A stretch of DNA of 64,000 nt, taken from contig CAMVBK010000001.1 in NCBI GenBank assembly GCA_947165685.1, positions 124,001 to 188,000 of the forward strand. The letters run 5' to 3'. This document shows positions 1 to 8,141 of the stretch, piece by piece. How positions within the stretch are numbered: the first letter of the stretch is position 1; the number at the start of each line of letters is the position of its first letter. The position numbers and the translations under genes were made by a program. The notes under the pieces were generated by a model that was not told where the DNA came from, did not search any database, and saw only the letters and a program-made list of their open reading frames with translations. Source of the stretch: F23-D06 sp947165685. GTDB lineage: Bacteria > Bacteroidota > Bacteroidia > Bacteroidales > WCHB1-69.

Positions 1-16
1 TTGCAGCCGCAAATGA

Positions 17-91
17 GGGACGTTAGCCCAGTCGGTTCAGAGCGCTGCCTTCACACGGCAGAGGTCACTGGTTCGAGTCCAGTACGTCCCA
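17..91 (+). tRNA. tRNA-Val (anticodon CAC)
   Basis: The sequence folds as a full cloverleaf. The acceptor GGGACGT (17-23) pairs with ACGTCCC (84-90), and A91 is the discriminator. The anticodon stem CTGCC/GGCAG encloses the loop TTCACAC, which places CAC at 52-54 and reads the Val codon GTG. The T arm is ACTGG-TTCGAGT-CCAGT. The D stem has one C-A mismatch. CCA is not encoded (CAA follows), so it must be added after transcription. Confidence 0.93.
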
Positions 92-100
92 CAAACAGTA

Positions 101-127
101 AAAGCATCCTGAACGGGATGCTTTTTT
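101..127 (+). terminator. Intrinsic terminator after tRNA-Val
   Basis: A 9-bp stem AAAGCATCC (101-109) / GGATGCTTT (116-124) closes a 6-nt loop and runs into a T tract. It begins 10 nt after the tRNA and should end its transcript. Confidence 0.85.
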
Positions 128-136
128 GTTTTCAGA

Positions 137-1078
137 CTATTGTGCCGCGTTTTTCCCTTGCCAGCTGTTGCGGCTTGCCAGTTCCGTCTCAATGTCGCGC
201 ACTAAGGCGTCATGGCGGTGCAGCTGCCAGCGCGAGACCGCTAAGTAACGGGGCGGGGCTTCTGCGGAAAATCGTTCCACCACAATCTCCGGCAACAATC
301 GTTCCAGGCAATCAGCCATAAAACGGGCGTATTCAATGGCCGTGAATGTGTGAAAACGCTCGGGAAAGGCTTCAAATTCCGTTTCCATAGCCGTTTTTTT
401 GAAGATTTGCAACTGATGGAACTTGATGAATTGAGGCCCTAACTGATTGATTTTCTGTATGTCGTTCAACCAGAGGGATGGCGTTTCGTTCGGCAGGCCG
501 AGAATCAGGTGTGCGCAAACAGGTATTTCACGCTCCCGCAACTGCTGGAAGGCTTGTCGTGTGCATGCCGTGTCGTGCCCTCGCCGGATGTGCGCAAGTG
601 TCTCGTCGTGAAGGCTTTCCACCCCTAATTCCACCGTCAAATGTGTACGGGCATTCAGTTCCGAAAGATAGTCGAGCACAGCATCGGGCAGGCAATCGGG
701 GCGGGTGGATATAACAAGCCCTTTTATATCAGCCACTTGCAAGGCTTCTTCAAACTTTTTGCGAAGAATGTCAACCGAAGCATTGGTGTTTGTAAAAGAT
801 TGGAAATAAGCAAAATAACCGTTGTTGGCTGGATACCGCTTTTGGAAGAAGCGTTTGCCGTTCTCCAACTGTGCGGCCACATCGTCGTTCGCCGACACGT
901 AGGCCGGCGTAAAAGCCTCGTTGGCGCAGTAGCTGCATCCGCCGTGCGTCCGGCTCGCCCGGTTCGGGCAGGAAAAACCGGCATCCACCGGCAATTTCTG
1001 GATTCTGCCGCCATAGTTCTCCCTGCAATGACGGCTATAGGCATTGAAACGGCGGTTGTCACCCCACGGAAACATCAC
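137..1078 (-). CDS. Radical SAM protein, YhcC type (TIGR01212-like)
   Basis: This 313-residue protein is a radical S-adenosylmethionine enzyme of the YhcC/TIGR01212 type, whose substrate is unknown. The N-terminal motif CPNRASRTHGGCSYC carries Cys37, Cys48 and Cys51, the wide-spaced [4Fe-4S] ligand pattern typical of this subfamily. The strands LVISTRPDCLPD and LTVELGVESLHDETL and the motif HLILGLPNET follow in the usual radical SAM barrel order. The length matches the family. Its start overlaps the stop of the upstream lipoprotein gene by 4 nt, so it is probably translated from the same mRNA as the last gene of a four-gene leftward operon that begins with the zinc peptidase. The family assignment is firm; the reaction is not known. 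Confidence 0.85.
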   Translation of the reverse strand: MMFPWGDNRRFNAYSRHCRENYGGRIQKLPVDAGFSCPNRASRTHGGCSYCANEAFTPAYVSANDDVAAQLENGKRFFQKRYPANNGYFAYFQSFTNTNASVDILRKKFEEALQVADIKGLVISTRPDCLPDAVLDYLSELNARTHLTVELGVESLHDETLAHIRRGHDTACTRQAFQQLREREIPVCAHLILGLPNETPSLWLNDIQKINQLGPQFIKFHQLQIFKKTAMETEFEAFPERFHTFTAIEYARFMADCLERLLPEIVVERFSAEAPPRYLAVSRWQLHRHDALVRDIETELASRNSWQGKNAAQ

Positions 1079-1575
1079 TCCTCGTCTTGGTACAAGAGAT
1101 TGTTCCCGAAGGGATCCAGATAGTGCAGCGACTTCTTATCTGGATTTACGAGGAACATAAATTCCTGATTTTCATTATCTTTCTTGTAATTCCCCGTCAC
1201 CATGAACAGCAAGACACCCTGCGTGAGAAGGTCGCCGTTGTCAATCAGGTCGTCCATGTCGCGTTGCGTGCGCTTGGTTTCCCGGAAGGAGAGTCCGATC
1301 ACTTCGCGCTTGGCACTGTCCTCCTCGTCCCAGTACATCTGCTCGTATGCGTCCGCCATATTGCCCAAAAGCTCGGAGTTCAGCTTTGCGTAGCTGAATT
1401 CGGTCAGCGTGTCCACGCTGGTGATCGTAAGATCTTTATAATCTTTGATTTCTTCCTGTTGCAGATAGATTTTTGCCATCTTCTTCATCTGGCGGTTCAG
1501 TTTTTTTTGCTGCATGTTCTGGCAGCCGGCGAGCAACAGCGCGGTGACAAGGAGGATAAGGATATTCCTGTTCAT
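1075..1575 (-). CDS. Small lipoprotein of unknown function
   Basis: The 166-residue product begins with a lipoprotein signal peptide ending in LLAGC (Cys18), so it should be lipidated and anchored in the cell envelope. The mature part is hydrophilic, rich in Lys, Asp and Glu, with no catalytic motif that I recognise; the C-terminal half (SLHYLDPFGNNLLY) looks like beta structure. It lies 25 nt downstream of the DUF4831 gene and overlaps the following radical SAM gene by 4 nt, so it belongs to that operon. No function is proposed. Confidence 0.75.
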   Translation of the reverse strand: MNRNILILLVTALLLAGCQNMQQKKLNRQMKKMAKIYLQQEEIKDYKDLTITSVDTLTEFSYAKLNSELLGNMADAYEQMYWDEEDSAKREVIGLSFRETKRTQRDMDDLIDNGDLLTQGVLLFMVTGNYKKDNENQEFMFLVNPDKKSLHYLDPFGNNLLYQDEE

Positions 1576-1600
1576 AGGTCAAGACAATGGGTTGGCGGGG

Positions 1601-2695
1601 TTATTCGAACACGAAACCGATGGAATTCACATCGACAGGCTGTTTGGCGGAGGAAAAGACGGTGGCGCCCGCTTGATACATGTTGATGATGCCGAAGTCG
1701 TGGAGGCTGCGGCCGTTTTGGTTGAGGGAAATTCGGACCGGCATTTCCGTGCGGGTGAGGTAGGAAGATGTCGGGTATTGCAACGACACTTTCTCGATAG
1801 GGTGCTGGTACATGCGTTTGAAGGAAAGCTGGTAGGCGTTTGTCGCCGCGCCTTTTCCCGTATCAAAGCCCTTTTCCGGGCTTAAGTAGAAAGCGGTCAT
1901 CGGTTCATTCAGATTGTCAGAGGGGGTCAGATACAGCACGTACTCAATGGTGTCCGCGACGGTCACGCCAGTGAAGAGGCTCATGTAGTTGCTTTCCCAG
2001 TTTTTCAGTTCCGCGAGCATGGTTTGGAGGGCTTCGCCGCTGTAGGGGGTCTCCTGTTCCCCGGCGGCCAGCGCGTATTGGTCTTTGCGGCTCTTCATGA
2101 TGGCGTCGGCGGCCTCTCGCGCCTTGCTATCGAAGCTCTTGGAGACGGTCTTCGTGTGGCTGGCGGGTACCTGGGTCACCACGCCGTCAATGATTTTCGT
2201 ATCGACGAACGCCTCCGATTGTTGCGTGTAGGAGATGTCCGCATAGTTCTTGAAAAATTCAGGCAGCGAGGCGGTATGGGTTTGGTAAACGATCAAGCCG
2301 GTGTCGGGAAGGAACACTGTGGAAGATTTCCGTCCGGCATCCCAGGCATCCGCAACCGCCGCGTTGGTTGTGTAGGCGCGATAGACGTTCGTCAGGTCGG
2401 GCGTCCGCAGGGGCTCCACCTTCACCGAGTTCAGCGCATAGCGGGTCTGGTTCTGCTTGATGATGTTGGTCAGGCCGAGCAGGCTTTCGGCATAGTCCGC
2501 GAAATAGCCCCGCACCTCCCGCACTTTGGAGACGGAGACCGTCACCTTCAGCGTGGTGGTCGGAAGCGCGTACGTGACGGATCCGGTATATTTCACCTTC
2601 TCGGGCAGATTGCCCAACGGATAAACCTGCACCTGCGCCGACATTTGCACCGCAAGCGCACAAATCACCAAATATACGAATGTCTTCTTTATCAT
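1601..2695 (-). CDS. DUF4831 family exported protein
   Basis: The 364-residue protein starts with a cleavable signal peptide (about 20 residues, ending in QMSAQ). The mature N-terminus contains VTYALPTTTLKVTVSVSKV followed by a Tyr/Ala-rich stretch YFADYAESLLGL, the layout of the Bacteroidota DUF4831 family. That family is periplasmic or outer-membrane associated and has no established role. The length is close to the family norm. The gene is second in the leftward operon, separated from the zinc peptidase gene by 36 nt that are almost entirely a 7-bp tandem array. Assignment rests on remembered family features, so DUF4831 is likely but not certain. Confidence 0.65.
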   Translation of the reverse strand: MIKKTFVYLVICALAVQMSAQVQVYPLGNLPEKVKYTGSVTYALPTTTLKVTVSVSKVREVRGYFADYAESLLGLTNIIKQNQTRYALNSVKVEPLRTPDLTNVYRAYTTNAAVADAWDAGRKSSTVFLPDTGLIVYQTHTASLPEFFKNYADISYTQQSEAFVDTKIIDGVVTQVPASHTKTVSKSFDSKAREAADAIMKSRKDQYALAAGEQETPYSGEALQTMLAELKNWESNYMSLFTGVTVADTIEYVLYLTPSDNLNEPMTAFYLSPEKGFDTGKGAATNAYQLSFKRMYQHPIEKVSLQYPTSSYLTRTEMPVRISLNQNGRSLHDFGIINMYQAGATVFSSAKQPVDVNSIGFVFE

Positions 2696-2703
2696 TTTAA
2701 CCC

Positions 2704-2736
2704 TTAATTCTTAATTTTTAATTCTTAATTCTTAAT
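2704..2736. repeat. Tandem 7-bp array (TTAATTC) at a stop codon
   Basis: There are about 4.5 units with a strict 7-bp period: TTAATTC, TTAATTT, TTAATTC, TTAATTC, TTAAT. The array ends inside the stop codon of the zinc peptidase gene (complement of 2732-2734) and fills the space before the DUF4831 start. Confidence 0.85.
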
Positions 2737-3427
2737 CCCGTCTGCCTCCCAAGAAAATCATGATGTAATACAGCAATGTCGCCAACGAGGAGATGGCGGC
2801 GATGAGGTAGGTGCGGGCGGCCCACTTGAGGGCATCCTTGGCCATGGAGGTTTCGTTGCCGGTGGTGATGGCGTGCGTGTCGAGCCATTCCACGGCGCGT
2901 TCGGAGGCGTTGTACTCTACCGGCAGGGTGATGACGGAGAAGAGGGTGGTGAGGGCGAAGAAGGCGATGCCGACGAGCAGCACCCAGCGGCCGACGTTGA
3001 GCAGCTGCATGCTCATCAGCACGATGCCGGCCAGCAGGATCCATTGCGAGAACTGGGAGCCGAACTGTACGGCGGGCACCAGTTTGGAGCGCATGGTGAG
3101 CCACTGGTAGGCGGTGGCGTGCTGCACGGCGTGCCCGCACTCGTGTGCGGCAACGGCGGCGGAGGCGATGTTGCGGCCCTGATAGACGCCTTGGCTCAGG
3201 TTCACCGTTTTCGTGGCAGGGTTGTAGTGGTCGGTGAGGTAACCGTTGGTGCAGGTGACCTGCACATCGTATATCCCGTTGTCTCTCAGCATTTTCTCGG
3301 CTACTTCCTTGCCGGAGAGCCCGCTACTGATCGGGGTTTTCGAATATTTTTCAATACGTGAGGTCAGGGTTCGCTGCACAATGAAGCTCACGACCATCAA
3401 AGCGATAAAGATAATCCAGTATCCCAT
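2732..3427 (-). CDS. Membrane zinc metallopeptidase (YugP / Zn_peptidase_2 family)
   Basis: The 231-residue membrane protein carries the zincin motif HECGH at His95-Glu96-x2-His99, with two His as zinc ligands and Glu as catalytic base. The N-terminal helix MGYWIIFIALMVVSFIVQ is a membrane segment, and three more hydrophobic segments follow the active site (ILLAGIVLM, WVLLVGIAFFALTTLF, and the C-terminal YLIAAISSLATLLYYIMIFLG). This is the architecture of the B. subtilis YugP family. Physiological substrates are not known. It heads a leftward operon with DUF4831, a lipoprotein and a radical SAM gene, behind two tandem -7 boxes. Confidence 0.85.
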   Translation of the reverse strand: MGYWIIFIALMVVSFIVQRTLTSRIEKYSKTPISSGLSGKEVAEKMLRDNGIYDVQVTCTNGYLTDHYNPATKTVNLSQGVYQGRNIASAAVAAHECGHAVQHATAYQWLTMRSKLVPAVQFGSQFSQWILLAGIVLMSMQLLNVGRWVLLVGIAFFALTTLFSVITLPVEYNASERAVEWLDTHAITTGNETSMAKDALKWAARTYLIAAISSLATLLYYIMIFLGGRRD

Positions 3428-3452
3428 TTTTTTCTTTATTTATTTTGAAGCG

Positions 3453-3468
3453 CAAAAGTACAAAAATA
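3453..3468 (-). promoter_or_regulatory. Two abutting -7 boxes of the zinc peptidase operon
   Basis: Read on the minus strand this is TATTTTTG directly followed by TACTTTTG, two perfect TAnnTTTG elements with no gap, 26 nt before the ATG. No clear -33 TTTG is seen for either. Confidence 0.6.
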
Positions 3469-3539
3469 ATGCCATAAATCAGCGGTCGGCTTTGCCGGAA
3501 ATAATCAGTTTGGCTAATAATTAGGCAATTGCTTGAATA

Positions 3540-4229
3540 TCAGCCTCTTTTGGCTGCTATGGAAAGGAAAAGACCGAGGATGACGCTGCAGAAGGCGGCG
3601 AAGAGGACCTGTAGGTCTTGTGGCAGGCAGAAGGTGAGCGTGTGGGCGGGAATCCAGAACAGCGGGATGGTCTTCTTGAAGACGAAGCCCCACTGCACGC
3701 CCCAGTCCATCTCGCAGATGTGCCGTTTTACGGCCACGGGCTTGAAGAGGGCCGAGAAGGCGCCGCCGTGCTCGGCAATGTGCATGTCGGAGATTTTGTG
3801 GACGGTCATGAAGACGGGCGCGAAGGCGGTGTTCATCATCGCGCTGACGCAGAAGGCGCCGAGCAGTTTCATCCACGACATCGGCTCGGACATGGCGGCA
3901 GAGATGCCGGAAAAGGCGGTGTAGCGTTCCATGAAGGCCGGCACGCCGAGCCGGAACACGTTCATGGCCAGGGCTATCCACATACCCAGAAGACCCCATA
4001 CCACGAATTTCGGGGCGAGGCCGAAGCCTTTGTGATAGTATTTCCCCGTTTTGACGCGGCTGCCAAGCATCTCCCCGAATGTGGCCAAAATGCCGAACTT
4101 CAGGAATGCCATCCATAACGGAAAACGTTGGTTTGCAGCACAATATGCTTCATATACGCTGTCGAAAAGGAAGAAAGGCAGCAGACATGCGATGACGGCT
4201 GCGATAACGATGATGTCAGACTTTTTCAT
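3540..4229 (-). CDS. Polytopic membrane protein of unknown function
   Basis: The 229-residue protein is largely hydrophobic, with about five or six predicted membrane segments: residues 5-23, the region FGILATFGEML, VVWGLLGMWIALAMNVF, LLGAFCVSAMMNTAF, the segment around FKKTIPLFWIPAHTLTF, and VLFAAFCSVILGLFLSI. No transporter or enzyme signature is visible. Trp and Phe content and the GMWIALAMN and FKKTIPLFWIPAHT stretches faintly recall Mpv17/PMP22-type proteins, but this is only an impression. It is transcribed divergently from gltX with its own -7 box. The downstream neighbours are codirectional, but the 110-nt gap contains their own promoter. Confidence 0.7.
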   Translation of the reverse strand: MKKSDIIVIAAVIACLLPFFLFDSVYEAYCAANQRFPLWMAFLKFGILATFGEMLGSRVKTGKYYHKGFGLAPKFVVWGLLGMWIALAMNVFRLGVPAFMERYTAFSGISAAMSEPMSWMKLLGAFCVSAMMNTAFAPVFMTVHKISDMHIAEHGGAFSALFKPVAVKRHICEMDWGVQWGFVFKKTIPLFWIPAHTLTFCLPQDLQVLFAAFCSVILGLFLSIAAKRG

Positions 4230-4293
4230 ATTTACTGATATGCTTGGTTATTATAAACGATGGCGGTTTCAAGAGCCTCCCGGCTTCCGGCGG

Positions 4294-4301
4294 CAAAATT
4301 A
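4294..4301 (-). promoter_or_regulatory. -7 box TAATTTTG for the membrane protein gene
   Basis: TAATTTTG on the minus strand fits TAnnTTTG and lies 65 nt upstream of the ATG at 4229, divergent from the gltX promoter 63 bp away. No -33 element was identified. Confidence 0.45.
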
Positions 4302-4363
4302 GCAAAAATGAGGGGATTCCGAAGAAAAAAAATATTCCGATGCGCTCTTCTTTGAAAATTGTC

Positions 4364-4371
4364 TATCTTTG
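4364..4371 (+). promoter_or_regulatory. gltX promoter -7 box TATCTTTG
   Basis: A perfect TAnnTTTG element followed by GCGCCC. It puts the transcript start near 4377, so the in-frame ORF extension back to 4244 cannot be translated. This fixes the start to one of the ATGs at 4388, 4397 or 4406. Confidence 0.7.
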
Positions 4372-4396
4372 CGCCCTTTTTGATAGTATGACTTAT

Positions 4397-5923
4397 ATGA
4401 ATAATATGAAACCGAGAGTAAGATTCGCGCCGAGTCCCACCGGACCGCTCCACATCGGAGGCGTGCGCACCGCATTGTATAACTACCTGTTCGCCAAGAA
4501 ACACGGCGGCTCTTTCCTGTTGCGTATTGAGGACACCGACCAGACCCGTTTTGTGCCGGGTGCTGAGGAGTATATCGTTGAAGCATTCCAGTGGTTGGGC
4601 CTGAAATTCGACGAGGGCGTCGGTATCGGCGGCGACTTCGGACCCTACAAGCAGTCGGAGCGCAAAGCCCTCTACAAGCCCTACGCTGAGCAGCTGGTGA
4701 ACGACGGTTGGGCCTACTACGCCTTCGACACGCCGGAAGCCCTCGATGCCAAACGCAAGGAGGCCGAAAGCCAGAAGAAGACGTTCCAGTATGATGCCAC
4801 TACGCGCATGTCGATGGTTAACTCGTTGACATTAAGCGCGGAAGAGACGGCTGAGCGCATCGCTTCGGGCGCACCGTTCGTGGTGCGTTTCAAATATCCC
4901 GAAAATACTGAAATCCATGTCCACGACCTGATTCGCGGTGAAGTGGTGATTAATTCCAACCTTCTGGATGATAAGGTGTTGTATAAATCTGACGGAATGC
5001 CGACCTACCATTTGGCCAACATTGTTGATGACCATCTGATGCAGATTACGCATGTGATTCGCGGTGAGGAGTGGCTGCCGTCGGCCCCGCTGCATGTGAT
5101 GCTCTACAAGGCCTTCGGTTGGGAGGCCCCGCAGTTCGCGCACCTGCCGCTGCTGCTCAAGCCCGACGGCAACGGCAAGCTCAGCAAACGCGACGGCGAC
5201 CGTCTGGGCTTCCCCGTATTCCCGTTGGAGTGGCACGACCCCAAGAGTGGCGAAGTTTCCTCAGGCTATCGTGAAACAGGCTATCTTCCTGAGGCTGTGG
5301 TGAATATGTTGGCGTTGCTGGGATGGAATCCAGGTACCGAGCAGGAAATTTTCAGCTTGGACGAGCTGGTGGAACATTTCTCGTTGGACAAGATCAGCAA
5401 GTCGGGCGCGAAATTCTCGTTGGACAAGGCCAAATGGTTCAACCACGAGTACATCCAACTCAAGTCCGCGCAGGAACTGCTGCCGACGTTCGCCAAGATT
5501 TTAGATGAGAAGGGAGTCCGCTATCAGGAGGATTACCTGCTGAAAGTCATCGACTTGATGAAGGAACGGCTTACGTTCCCGAGCGAGTTCTGGGATCAGG
5601 CCGGTTTCTTTTTCGAAGCCCCGACCGAGTACAGCGCACAGGATCTGAAGAAGCGCTGGAAGGAGGGCACGGGCGAGAAGCTGCGGGTCATCGACCAGCT
5701 GCTGCGCCAGGACGAGGTTTTCGACATGCAAGCCGCCCACGACCGTGTGATGGAGCATATCAAAGCCAACGAGTGGAATATGGGTGCCGTACTCAACAGT
5801 CTGAGAATCGGCATCGTAGGTTGTGCACGCGGTCCTGAGCTCTTCACGATGATCAACATCCTCGGCACGGAAGAGGTGCACAAGCGCACTGAGGCGGTGA
5901 TAGCCGCCGTGGAGGGGTGTTAG
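4397..5923 (+). CDS. gltX: Glutamyl-tRNA synthetase
   Basis: This cytoplasmic class I aminoacyl-tRNA synthetase charges tRNA-Glu. The N-terminus reads RVRFAPSPTGPLHIGG, where HIGG is the HIGH signature, followed by LFAKKHGGSFLLRIEDTDQTR. The KMSKS counterpart is KLSKRDGD near residue 261. The C-terminal anticodon-binding region includes LVEHFSLDKISKSGAKFSLDKAKWFNHEYI. Its length of 508 residues fits the family. Three in-frame ATGs (4388, 4397, 4406) follow the -7 box closely, and I chose the middle one; the true start may be 9 nt either side. It is a single gene, convergent with the lipoprotein gene at 5946. Confidence 0.95.
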   Translation: MNNMKPRVRFAPSPTGPLHIGGVRTALYNYLFAKKHGGSFLLRIEDTDQTRFVPGAEEYIVEAFQWLGLKFDEGVGIGGDFGPYKQSERKALYKPYAEQLVNDGWAYYAFDTPEALDAKRKEAESQKKTFQYDATTRMSMVNSLTLSAEETAERIASGAPFVVRFKYPENTEIHVHDLIRGEVVINSNLLDDKVLYKSDGMPTYHLANIVDDHLMQITHVIRGEEWLPSAPLHVMLYKAFGWEAPQFAHLPLLLKPDGNGKLSKRDGDRLGFPVFPLEWHDPKSGEVSSGYRETGYLPEAVVNMLALLGWNPGTEQEIFSLDELVEHFSLDKISKSGAKFSLDKAKWFNHEYIQLKSAQELLPTFAKILDEKGVRYQEDYLLKVIDLMKERLTFPSEFWDQAGFFFEAPTEYSAQDLKKRWKEGTGEKLRVIDQLLRQDEVFDMQAAHDRVMEHIKANEWNMGAVLNSLRIGIVGCARGPELFTMINILGTEEVHKRTEAVIAAVEGC

Positions 5924-5945
5924 TCGCCTTGCAAATCGCCTTTCT

Positions 5946-6896
5946 TCAGAAGAAGAGTCCCAGCAACGCGGCGAAGAAGTTCCCGCATTCAAAGTGGTCC
6001 TCCCTCAACCGTCCGATGGGCCAGGTTTCCGTCACATCGTGCATGGTGATTTCGGCATACTGCTCCCCGCTACGGACCGAAAGCCTGTCCTGAATCAGAA
6101 TGCTATCGTATTGCAGGCGGTTAGTGGCACCGGCTTCGTACGCATTCATGTCTGCACTGAGACGTATGGTCAAAAGGCCGTTCTTCCAATGGAAAAAATT
6201 CTCCGTGGTCGCTTCGGTCAAGCTGAAGGTGAAGTAATTGTGAATCTCCACCGGCGTATCGGCATTGTCCGCATATTGGTATGTCCGAATAGCATAGCGT
6301 CCTTCCCCATCAACAATACAACGGCATTCGTTCAAGTCGGTGGGGACCACTCCCGACTCAGGCGTGATGGTGAAACGATAGAACGGGATATAGTCGGCAC
6401 TGGAACTCATGCCCTCTTGGCCATACGTTTCCGCAGTCCATTTGTTTCCGGTGTGGCGGAGGGTTATCCTCACAGAGTCCTTCCCAAAGGGGAGCATGTC
6501 CTGCAGCGGCATCGGCACTGCCTGCTCGTAATCCAGCACATTCCATTCCGCACCCGGATCCGACAGCAGCTTTCCGCCGGTGTTGATGTGGCAGAGGGTC
6601 CTGCCGTTGAGGAGAATTGCCCACTCGTTATCGGATATTTGGCGTATTTTGCTGTAATTGAAATATTGGTCTTCTATTCCTGGACGCTCTTCCTCCGATG
6701 CGGACAGCCAAGCGTTGAAGTGGAACGCCGTGTTCGGCATGTTTAACAGTATTCGTTGCGTGGCGGTCTGCCAATAACTGGTGACTACCATGCCGTTTTG
6801 GTTCAACTGCTTTACGGAATTGTCTTCCACCTTGCAACTGTTCAAAAGGGCTGCCGAAAGAAAAGCGATGCTCAATATTATGGATGTCTTTTTCAT
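5946..6896 (-). CDS. Lipoprotein of unknown function
   Basis: The 316-residue product has a lipoprotein signal peptide ending in LLNSC (Cys21). The mature part is a beta-rich, acidic sequence with many aromatic residues (HNYFTFSLTEATTENFFHW) and no enzyme motif. Two rows resembling lipocalin-like or DUF-type Bacteroidota surface lipoproteins can be seen, but I cannot assign a family. It is the last gene of the leftward envelope block that starts at the ECF sigma factor and is separated from the barrel gene upstream by 106 nt that include a heptamer array. Confidence 0.7.
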   Translation of the reverse strand: MKKTSIILSIAFLSAALLNSCKVEDNSVKQLNQNGMVVTSYWQTATQRILLNMPNTAFHFNAWLSASEEERPGIEDQYFNYSKIRQISDNEWAILLNGRTLCHINTGGKLLSDPGAEWNVLDYEQAVPMPLQDMLPFGKDSVRITLRHTGNKWTAETYGQEGMSSSADYIPFYRFTITPESGVVPTDLNECRCIVDGEGRYAIRTYQYADNADTPVEIHNYFTFSLTEATTENFFHWKNGLLTIRLSADMNAYEAGATNRLQYDSILIQDRLSVRSGEQYAEITMHDVTETWPIGRLREDHFECGNFFAALLGLFF

Positions 6897-6940
6897 AATC
6901 GATATTTTATGTTGAAAATCAAATAATTGTCCTTGTTTTT

Positions 6941-7003
6941 AAAGTTTAAAGTTCAAAGTTCAAAGCTCAAAGTTCTAATCACTAATCACTAATCACAATT
7001 CAC
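6941..7003. repeat. Two tandem 7-bp arrays (AAAGTTC, TAATCAC) at a stop codon
   Basis: Five units of AAAGTTC type (6941-6975) are followed in the same 7-bp register by four units of TAATCAC type (6976-7003). The last base touches the stop codon (complement of 7003-7005) of the barrel gene. Two different unit sequences sharing one register suggests growth by slippage and point change. Confidence 0.88.
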
Positions 7004-7617
7004 TAAAACCGGTACCCGAAGCCGGCCTTGGCAAATCCCTCGGTGCCGACACCTATCTCAGCGAATCCGAACCAGCTTTGGCTGCCGGCGGAGACACCGA
7101 ACAGCGTAAGCTGGAAAGGCAGCCGGACATAGCTGCGCCTTTCGTTGTAGGCCTTCGAGAATCCGAACTTCAGTCCCGATGCGAAGCCGCTGTAGAGGGT
7201 GACGTGCTCGCGGTTGAAGTAGGAGAATCGGATGGCAGGCATAATGCTCACGGTGTTCTCTCGGTATCCATAGACAGGCTCCTCCGTGTAGATGTTGCGC
7301 GAGGTGCCGAAAAATCCGCAGTAGGAGATGTCACCGCCGAGCCATAGCCATTTCAGCAGGCGGAAGCGGTAGCCCAGCGTGATAGGCAGCGTGGTTTTGA
7401 CGTTGGTGTAGGTGGGGATCTCCAACCATGAGGTTGAGGTGTTGTTTGAAAAATGCACGGAGCGGACGCGGTTGGCCATCACCGGATCGCCGATGGCGAG
7501 CGAGAATTCGTGCCGCTTGAACGTTTGTCGCCAGTCGGAACCCGCCTCCTGCGCAAACAGCCCGAGCCCGAACGGGACGCTTAACAATAACAGTAATATG
7601 CTCTTTTTCATACTCAT
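7003..7617 (-). CDS. Small outer-membrane beta-barrel protein
   Basis: The 204-residue protein has a signal peptide (to about residue 23, ending GLFAQ) followed by alternating hydrophobic and polar strands. It ends in GFAKAGFGYRF, with the C-terminal aromatic residue typical of outer-membrane barrels. Segments HEFSLAIGDP, WLWLGGDISY, RFSYFNREHVTLYS and LTLFGVSAGSQSWFGFAEIG align by eye with the barrel encoded at 8142-9029, so the two are paralogs. About 8-10 strands are expected. It is codirectional with the rest of the sigma-factor block. The ligand or role is unknown. Confidence 0.75.
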   Translation of the reverse strand: MSMKKSILLLLLSVPFGLGLFAQEAGSDWRQTFKRHEFSLAIGDPVMANRVRSVHFSNNTSTSWLEIPTYTNVKTTLPITLGYRFRLLKWLWLGGDISYCGFFGTSRNIYTEEPVYGYRENTVSIMPAIRFSYFNREHVTLYSGFASGLKFGFSKAYNERRSYVRLPFQLTLFGVSAGSQSWFGFAEIGVGTEGFAKAGFGYRF

Positions 7618-7661
7618 ATTTTTTAAACACTAAATATCACGTAACGTAAGGTATGTCAGAA

Positions 7662-8108
7662 TTATTGCACCACCACTTTCAACGCTTTTTCATAGTTTTG
7701 CACATACACTCTCAGGTAGCATTCGTCGCCGGAGTGGTAGGCTGTGTCGCTGAACTGCATTCGGAAGGTGGCGTATTGAATCATTCCGGAAGCGTCGTAT
7801 TCCGGCAGGTAATCGCCGAAAGTGGTGCCGTTCAAGGCAAGATTGTCGGAACCGTTGGTCAGTTCCACGGGATATCCCGTGGCATATTGCCAGTAGTAAC
7901 GCACTCCGTTTGGGGAACTGGCATCCGGTGCGGCCGTTTTGATTTGGATTTCGCAATAGCTGTTTAACGTCACCTCCACGCTGTTGTCCGTGATTTCTTC
8001 CCCGTCGATGTAGAACATCACTTCGGGGTAGAAGGTTCTATTTGCAGGGCTGCACGAAATCATTAACGCACAGACTGATGTCATTATTAAAACAATCAAC
8101 TTTCTCAT
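7662..8108 (-). CDS. Small lipoprotein of unknown function
   Basis: The 148-residue product begins MRKLIVLIMTSVCALMISC, with lipidation expected at Cys19. The mature part appears to be a compact beta sandwich (VEVTLNSYCEIQIKTA, VRYYWQYATGYPVEL, YATFRMQFSDTAYHSGDECYLRVYVQNYEKALKVVVQ), perhaps a single Ig-like domain, with two internal Cys that could form a disulfide. It sits between the two paralogous barrel genes, 44 nt upstream of one and 33 nt downstream of the other, and probably forms part of their operon. No family is recognised. Confidence 0.7.
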   Translation of the reverse strand: MRKLIVLIMTSVCALMISCSPANRTFYPEVMFYIDGEEITDNSVEVTLNSYCEIQIKTAAPDASSPNGVRYYWQYATGYPVELTNGSDNLALNGTTFGDYLPEYDASGMIQYATFRMQFSDTAYHSGDECYLRVYVQNYEKALKVVVQ

Positions 8109-8141
8109 ACTCTATAATTTATGATGTTTCTTAATTCTAAA

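Noticed and set aside
4244..4396. N-terminal extension of gltX
   Set aside because: It spans the -7 box TATCTTTG (4364-4371) and the product would have 40-50 extra residues with no counterpart in the family.
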